From Takakia lepidozioides (taxonomy: Eukaryota; Streptophyta; Takakiopsida; Takakiales; Takakiaceae): a stretch of DNA of 64,000 nucleotides. Made by a program: the position numbers and the translations under genes. This document shows, in pieces, positions 57,818 to 64,000 of this stretch (positions within the stretch are counted from its first letter, which is position 1; every line of letters begins with the position of its first letter). The stretch is from the NCBI GenBank assembly GCA_030704615.1, contig CM060734.1:53770042-53834041 (forward strand), read 5' to 3'. The notes below the pieces were generated by a model. It saw only the letters and a list, made by a program, of their open reading frames with translations, was not told the DNA's origin and did not search any database.

Positions 57818-58085
57818 GAAGAGGTCCATGGTGAAATTGTCAGAGCTGGAATTGTACCCGATGTCATTCTGAACATTACTCTCGTGGACATGTATGCAAA
57901 ATGTGGGTGCATCGAGGGTGCAAAGGGAGTGTTCAACAGTATGGCTGAACGAGATATGGTGTCGTGGAGTGCGATGACTGTAGGATATGCACAGCAAGGG
58001 CACGGGATGGAGGCTTTGGAGACCTATGAGCACCTTCTTCAACACATTTCAGCCTGTTTTCCCTGTTATCAGAGTCGTCCCTAAA
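57818..58085 (+). pseudogene. PPR fragment
   Basis: EVHGEIVRAGIVPDVILNIT, LVDMYAKCGCIEGAKGVFNS, MAERDMVSWSAMTVGYAQQG, HGMEALETYEHLLQHI. About 80 codons without a stop. It begins exactly at the CACTA terminus and ends in the same tail sequence as the fragment at 49.64 kb. Confidence 0.7.
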
Positions 58086-58229
58086 TTTTCAGGTTGAATT
58101 CTGCAAGTTAGCTCGTTGGTGCAAAAAAGTGAATGCATGTTGGAAGCGCAAGTCAGTATAGGAACTTGTGTGATAAGTAGGGTTAGGTTATTTGCTGGAA
58201 CAGATCTAGGCCGTCATTGTCAGCTGCTA

Positions 58230-59000
58230 GCAGCAAGACAAAGATGTGTGCATGATTTGTGTAGAGGCAGAGATAGCTGAGGGAGCAGGGATAGACAGTG
58301 GGTCCAGATTCATCCAAGAGGGCCAAGATTACTTATGATTCCTTGGATCAATAGCTACAAGAAACCTGCATGGGTAGATAGTCAACTGGATGCCCAGCAG
58401 CAGCGGCTTAACTGATTAAATCAGGCACTGGTAATCAAAGCACCTTCTTCAACACATTTTCCCTCTTATCATAATCGGCCCTAAATTTCCATGTTGAATT
58501 CTGTAAGTTAGCTGGTTGAGTGAATGTAGTTTGGAGTGACTTTGACATGATACTGCCACTGTGACAACTGGAAAGTATCCAAAACCACGTAACAGAGATG
58601 AGGAGAGATGAGGAGAAGCTGTGGAATGAAAATTTTCTGACCCCAGTCAATGGTGGGACACCGAGGCAAAAAGGTGAATGCCTGTTAGATTACAGGAGAG
58701 TAGCAGACGCAATTCAGTATAGGAACTAGTGTAATAAGCTGAGTTGGGTGTTTCCTAGAATAAATCTAGGTTGCATTATCAACTGCAAGGCAAGGATGTA
58801 TGCATGATTTGTGCAGAGGTATGGATAGCTGAAGGAGCAAAGATAGAGTATGGGTCCAGATTCATCCAAGAGGGCTGGACTTCAAGCTCCAGATTTCCTT
58901 GATTCCAGGTGGATCAGTAGCTACAATAAACCTGCATGGGTAGATGGTCAACTAAAGGCAGCAGCTGCAGCGGCACAGTTGATAAAATCAGGCACCTCAA
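58230..59000 (+). pseudogene. OSB-type PDF-motif fragments
   Basis: Second half at 58300-58400 (QIHPRGPRLL-like, then NSYKKPAWVDSQLDA), first half at 58590-58680 (RDEEKLWNENFLTPVNGGTP, frame-shifted from DPSQWW), second half at 58840-58990 (PDSSKRAGLQAPDFLDSRWI or, in the other frame, VQIHPRGLDFKLQIS; then NKPAWVDGQLKAAAAAAQLI). Confidence 0.55.
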
Positions 59001-59149
59001 CCATGACCACAGCTTCTGAAATTAGAGGATCAAGAGAGGGAATCCACAATGCCCTTCTGGCACTTCTGGGCATGTGAAGATACTTTGTGTGGTAGGCAGC
59101 CTGACAGAGGCTCTACAGACTCTAAACCAATGAGGCATTTCAGCAAATT

Positions 59150-59270
59150 CAGATATGTATGTCTGTCTTTTGCTTAAGTGCATCAAGATGGAAGGTCTGG
59201 AAGCTGGAAAGCAGGTGCACACTCACATTATCCAAAGTGGATTCACACCAAAAAAAAATCTACTCAACAC
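59150..59270 (+). pseudogene. PPR fragment of a different source
   Basis: MYVCLLLKCIKMEGLEAGKQ and VHTHIIQSGFTPKKNLLNTH follow the usual YVCLLQACIRMKALEQGKQVHAHI pattern of a PLS-type PPR but differ from the other fragments here. It follows directly on the PDF fragments. Confidence 0.5.
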
Positions 59271-60224
59271 CCACCTGTGTTATTTTCACCTACCCAGGTT
59301 CTCCACAGAATTGAAATTCTGCTTTGGAGTTTGTAGTTTTCACCAGTGTTTCTCTCTGGTGCCCTACGTGAGGATCTCTATGGCACTGTTGCAACTACAA
59401 ACAGTATCACAGGTACCCACTGAATAGTGAGTGCCTGTTTTTTGGAGGTTTGCAAAGCATCATCAGCAGGTAGCTATTCAGGCCAGAAATCTGTTGCTGT
59501 GAATCTTTACTTGTGCAAGTAGACTGCTCCCAGTCTATTGATTTTGCTGTTCAATTCTCCAGACTTAGTGTTTTAGGGGGTACCTTTTTTCCTTTTCTGG
59601 TTTTCAAAACAGAAAATATTTGGTTTGACCTAACAAATTCAGTGGTGGGTTTGATCTTAACTGCCTGTTTTTTCTAGCCATCATAAATCTGTGGTACAAA
59701 AGCCAGGTTTTCCATGATTAGACATAGGGTGCTTTGGTGTTTTAAGGGGAGTTGAAATTGGTCTGCATAGCTTGGAACTTCAAATTCGCAGCATGCCTCA
59801 TTTCTGAAAGTCCAATCTTGTCTTTGGTGACATCCAGTGGGTTAACTGAGGCTACTCACTAAGTCAGATTTATGCAGCATGGTCATGGCTTCCAAACACT
59901 TGCTGCACGTGTTGCTACTATGCATGTCTGCAAATTCCCGACTCAGGTATGTATATTAATCCTTCCCTTTCGAAATTGGTCCTTAATGATCCTTGTGTGT
60001 GTTTTCTTTCATATGTGTTACCTGCCTGGAATGAGTGATGGATTGTATAGTGGGCTGAAATGTTTGGCCCTCTCTTGTATTGACCATGTCTGCCCATGTC
60101 ATGTCTGGGTGTTTGCTAATTTGGCCTCTCAAATAGTTTTGTATGTTTAGGAGTTCAATTTTTTTTTAGGATGTGTAACGGTTATCGAATGAACGTATCT
60201 GTGCAGGTCTGGGCCCGGCATGGC

Positions 60225-60677
60225 AGGGCTGCCACAAGAAACCTACATGGGTAGATGGTCAACTAAAGGCAGAAGCTGCAGCGACATGGTACCCTCAATG
60301 ATGTAGTGAGTAGTGATATAGTCATAAGTGTAGTCAAAAGGTACAGTCGTGTAGTCATATACATCTGGGGGGTCATGCGTTGCATGGAGAGACCTCTCCA
60401 TGTTGGCGCTCATCTGTAGTGACATAGTCGTAAGTGTAGTCATGACACGTAGCCTTGTAGTCGTATAGTTATGACTACAACACTACACCCCACATCACTC
60501 TGAGTCGTTGGCAGGTGCCACGTCTGCAGTGACGACCATCACTTCACACTTATCACTCCGCAGTGATGGTAGAATTGATTTCGTGTTTGTCACTGCAGAG
60601 TGATGTAGTCATAATCGCACTTATCACTGCAAATGTAGTGATATTTGCAGTCATAAAAACGATAATCTGTACTAGTG
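60225..60677. mobile_element. PDF-motif remnant followed by CACTA-like element
   Basis: 60232-60280 repeats the KKPTWVDGQLKAEAAAT-type words of the PDF second half. Then (GTAGTCATA)-type AT-rich sequence ends with AAAAACGATAATCTGTACTAGTG (to 60677), whose reverse complement starts CACTAGTACAGATTATCG, a CACTA-type terminus. TCGGGTTTTG (60678-60687) and CAAAACCCGA (60714-60723) then form an inverted repeat. Confidence 0.45.
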
Positions 60678-60729
60678 TCGGGTTTTGCACATAGAAGTGC
60701 CCGACGGACGTTCAAAACCCGATCATGAC

Positions 60730-62640
60730 ATCATGTTTTGGTCGGGTTTGACCATAGGGAAGGACGCCCTTATCCTGGTTCGCAAACCTTAAGAAAACGC
60801 AGATAGTGGCACAGAAGACAAACAAAACGCGAAGTCCCGTGTACATCGAACGTGCCCCCGCAACCCTAACAAGCAACGTTTTGTAATTTTATAACTTTTT
60901 GTCTTAAGTTTGAGTCAGGTGTGAGGTACCCTTGCTGTAGGAAAAACCAGTTTATCTACTAATGAATTTTATAGTTGTTTTGTTTACTGATATTTACCAA
61001 CATACAACCATTTCACAAGTTTCGTGCCAATCTAGTCAAATTACAGTTAGCATTTTCACTGGTATTTTCTAAAATTATTTTATAATTGAAATCATATTAT
61101 TGTCAATTACACATGTCATTCTCTATATGAATGTGTTAGTACTAGATACCACACAGTCAAAAACTTCACTACAGTAGTGAAATTTTTAACTATTACATAT
61201 TGAGGTTACTGTCTTAGCAGCAATTCTTGACTATATAGTGAAACTAATAGTGAAATGTGTCAATAGTGAGAATGATAGTGAAACGTCCATGGTTGGAAAT
61301 CCCATGGGGGTGTTGTAGTGATATACTTATTGCTCCTCCTTTGGCTGTGAGGGCACAGTCATCAGAAGGATTTGTAGCGAGCCGTGGTGCGATGCTCAAT
61401 TGTTTGCGCGAAGGGTTGGGATTCTCGTTTCCTCGCATGCAAGTTTTGGGGTAAAGCAAGCATATAGGAATAATGCCCCCCAAGTTTGCGTGGGCCCTAT
61501 CCATTAGAGGATGGTCCAAAATTAAAAAGGGGGGATATATAGTAAGCTACACAAGGATTTGAAGAAACAACCATTGTGTAAGGGGGTAAGAAAAAAGACA
61601 GTAGGAAGGCGACAGCTATTAAATAGGGGATGGTCAGGCGCCAAATCGGGGTAAGCGAATGTGGTGTGAAAAAGGGGGCTACATAAAACACCCAAACATT
61701 ACCAATTACCATCTGACATTCATATTCCGCACTTGCTGCCCCACAGCGGAAGAGAAAAGGAAGTCGTCGATTAGAGGCGAGCTCAGTGATTGCATGTGTC
61801 AGGGTTTCACCGCATTTCAGCAGCAGCATCACTTCCGGGTAAATTGCCCGTGGGTCCCATCAATTACTAGCACCAAGTATCACCACTCCAGTCTCCAATA
61901 TCACAAGGCCACTGGCTAGTAAAGCCCAAACTACTCTCACATTTCTTCTTTTTCCCCTCTCTCTCGGTAATTTTTCTCCTTCCCCCGGTGCTTATTCATT
62001 CAAGATAGCTCCAGGGTAGGACCAGCACTCCAACGTATCCACCGTAGCACATTTAATGTGCAGCTTTGAACATCACCGGAATATGAGCAGTGGCTGCTGC
62101 ATAAGCATGGAGGAGTTGCCCTAGACCACCAACTTGTAGGAAACGGCCCACAGCAGCCCTATCACATGACTTACGAAGAAAGGCTAACTACTACACAGAA
62201 ATGCCTAATTGCGCATCAATTACGAGCTCAAACCAGAGTATCCATGCCCAATGCCATAAGGCAGCATGAGTTACAACAGCAGGAGTCCACAATTCCTAAA
62301 ACGAGAGTATCACTCCAAAATCAAGCATCATCTCCCCTCTCAATTCTCCAGCCCTCTCATCATCTCAACCTGTCTCTCCTTCAGCCCAACTCCCACTCAT
62401 CTCTATCTCCAAAGCCAAAATGGCAACACGAAAAAAACCCTTTGTTCTATGCAGCCACTGGCTAATTAGTATCCGAGTCCTATCGCGCTCATCAAAGATC
62501 GCCGCCCAAGGCCGCTGCCCACCGGCAATATTCAAGAATTGCTCAGAGCTGCCATACCCCATTTTTGACACACAAACAGGATGCGACTCACAAGCTCTAA
62601 ATATTAACCGCCAACTATAAAGAAAGCCCGGCTGATAATA
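60730..62640. other. no gene recognised
   Basis: AT-rich at first (61.0-61.3 kb), then moderately balanced. The open frames at 61497-61832 (minus) and 62166-62465 (plus) resemble nothing I know. Confidence 0.35.
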
Positions 62641-62650
62641 GAAAAAGTTA

Positions 62651-63339
62651 TACCCGCCCAACACTTGTTAGTACCAATGTTGTACTGGTATGTCCATTTT
62701 GGCATACCAGGTCCTAGTAAGTCCAACTTGGCTGTTGGGTTCAACTGACAGGGCCTAGTGTAGATCAGGACTGGCCAAGTTAGGTTATAGGATGGGTATT
62801 GGTATTTCCAATTTTGAGATACCTGCTCCTAGGCATTGGTATGGCAAAAACTCAAATGATATAGTGGGGCAGCAGGTACAATGGTATGGTATACCCCAAC
62901 ATTCATCATACTCCATTCAAAGCACTGCCAACTGAGGGCAACATACAAAAAAGCAAAAACAATAATTGCAATCACAAAGCTGATATGCTGAATCTTTTGC
63001 GCCCCCCCCCCCCCCCCCCCCACATCAAAGATCCAACCTCAAGAATGAAACCCCTCCCATAGCAAATACAACATGGCGCACCCTAACGCCATAACTGCTA
63101 CCCCTCCCATCGCGAAACACTCCCCCCTAAGTACTGTTTGCAATCGCAGTATTGCTCTGCAAGCTACTGTGACTGATATCAGTTCGGGTATGTCTGAAAC
63201 CCTAAACCCTAAGTTCTACACACTCCTAGGGTATCGGCTGCATGACACACCAGCCGGGTTGGTTCTGGCATACCCTTCCTTATACCCTTGCACATACCCC
63301 GCCTGACTGGCACATACCCGTACAACACTGGTTAGTACC
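62651..63339. repeat. block bounded by 25-base direct repeats
   Basis: TACCCGCCCAACACTTGTTA (62651) and TACCCGTACAACACTGGTTA (63315), each followed by GTACC, bound about 690 bases rich in GGTAT/ATACC words. Inside are a C run (about 63003-63021) and a telomere-type AAACCCTAAACCCTAA (63197-63212). The boundary word also occurs at 3503-3521. Confidence 0.5.
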
Positions 63340-64000
63340 TATTTTAGTGGGCTTTGCACGCGCAGGGCCTGCAAACATGAACCATAGATGTATTAATTAA
63401 TAGAACAACTGGCTGAGATGAATCAAGCCCCCTAGGGATAAAACTGCACGTTTGTGTTCAAAATAGTTGATGGTTCTTATGCGCTAAAGGAGTGAGTGGT
63501 GACTGAAGCACTGTGGATGATGAGAAAGAAGGGTAGCTAGACACCAACCGAGGTGGCGCCGCTGACTGTTTTAGACCAAAACATATTGTAGACCATGAGA
63601 GACCAAGAGAATGCAACGTGGAGATGTACAGCAGTAAATACCGTGGACTGTGTGAGAGAATTAGTAACGGGATTGGTCACTTACCCAACGAGTGAATCTG
63701 ATCATGGGTTATATGAACGTCATGTATTATGAAGCAATGAGAGAAGTGGAAACAGTAGATTTGCATGCGATGTGTCACCTGTCTTTGCGTAGTCATTGCA
63801 TAGCGTGAACGCTGTAAGTTGTGAGCAAGGTTAAGACAGATCTCAGTGTACTGAATATGTAGAAATAGCTCAGAAATGACGGCCTTGAGAGTGCATGACA
63901 GACTAGTTTAGAACATGATTGAAATCAACCACTAAGGTGTAATGAGCGCAAGCATCTAGCAACGGCGAACTGTGAATCGTCACTGTGGGCACAGATTGGT
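63340..64000. other. no gene recognised
   Basis: No long open frame and no recognised repeat. Confidence 0.35.

Noticed and set aside
63197-63212. Chromosome end
   Set aside because: Only two AAACCCT units, far from any further telomere repeat; an interstitial telo-box-like word.

Overview
The window is nuclear DNA of a land plant, probably a seed-free one (fern or lycophyte). The grounds are spliced plant gene families (CYP78A, a CBS-domain PPR protein, a DCAF8-type WD40 protein, TFIIH p44, a plastid-targeted small protein), very long introns filled with retroelements, many PPR fragments, chromovirus-type Gypsy and Copia elements, CACTA-like ends and AAACCCTAA telomere-type words. Genus and species cannot be read from the sequence.

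Layout. 0.8-3.2 kb: minus-strand remnants of an FCP1-like phosphatase domain and a plant transposase-type protein. 4.7-6.7 kb: a two-exon cytochrome P450 of the CYP78A family (+). 7.8-20.3 kb: one large minus-strand gene, a PPR plus twin-CBS-domain protein of the Arabidopsis At5g10690 type. I rebuilt 12 exons whose splice phases all agree; the introns carry several copies of one non-LTR retrotransposon (LINE) and a 5S-rRNA-headed SINE. 23.0-28.1 kb: a DCAF8-like WD40 gene (+) with two LINE copies in its long third intron and an apparent one-base deletion. 29.4-29.9 kb: a fragment with a P-loop. 30.5-38.5 kb: a Ty3/Gypsy chromovirus split into two halves in opposite orientation around a 35-37 bp tandem repeat, followed by a probable LTR.

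38.6-40.5 kb holds the most striking locus: a spliced Fanzor (eukaryotic TnpB-like RNA-guided nuclease) copy with all three RuvC motifs and the zinc ribbon, one in-frame TGA, and directly after its stop codon a compact double hairpin with a GNRA loop, placed where a guide RNA would be expected. 40.9-43.2 kb: a minus-strand TFIIH p44 (Ssl1/GTF2H2) gene with two frame-breaking insertions. 45.0-45.8 kb: an intact two-exon plastid-targeted protein of unknown function. 46.4-49.0 kb: a truncated Copia element with one LTR.

49-60 kb is a decayed array in both orientations in which PPR fragments alternate with fragments of the PDF motif of OSB organellar single-stranded DNA-binding proteins; CACTA-type termini cut into the PPR pieces. 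The rest (20.6-23.0, 43.3-45.0 and most of 60.7-64.0 kb) shows no gene I can support. The four genes with recognisable products are ordinary nuclear plant genes and do not form a pathway; apart from them the window is mainly a record of mobile elements.
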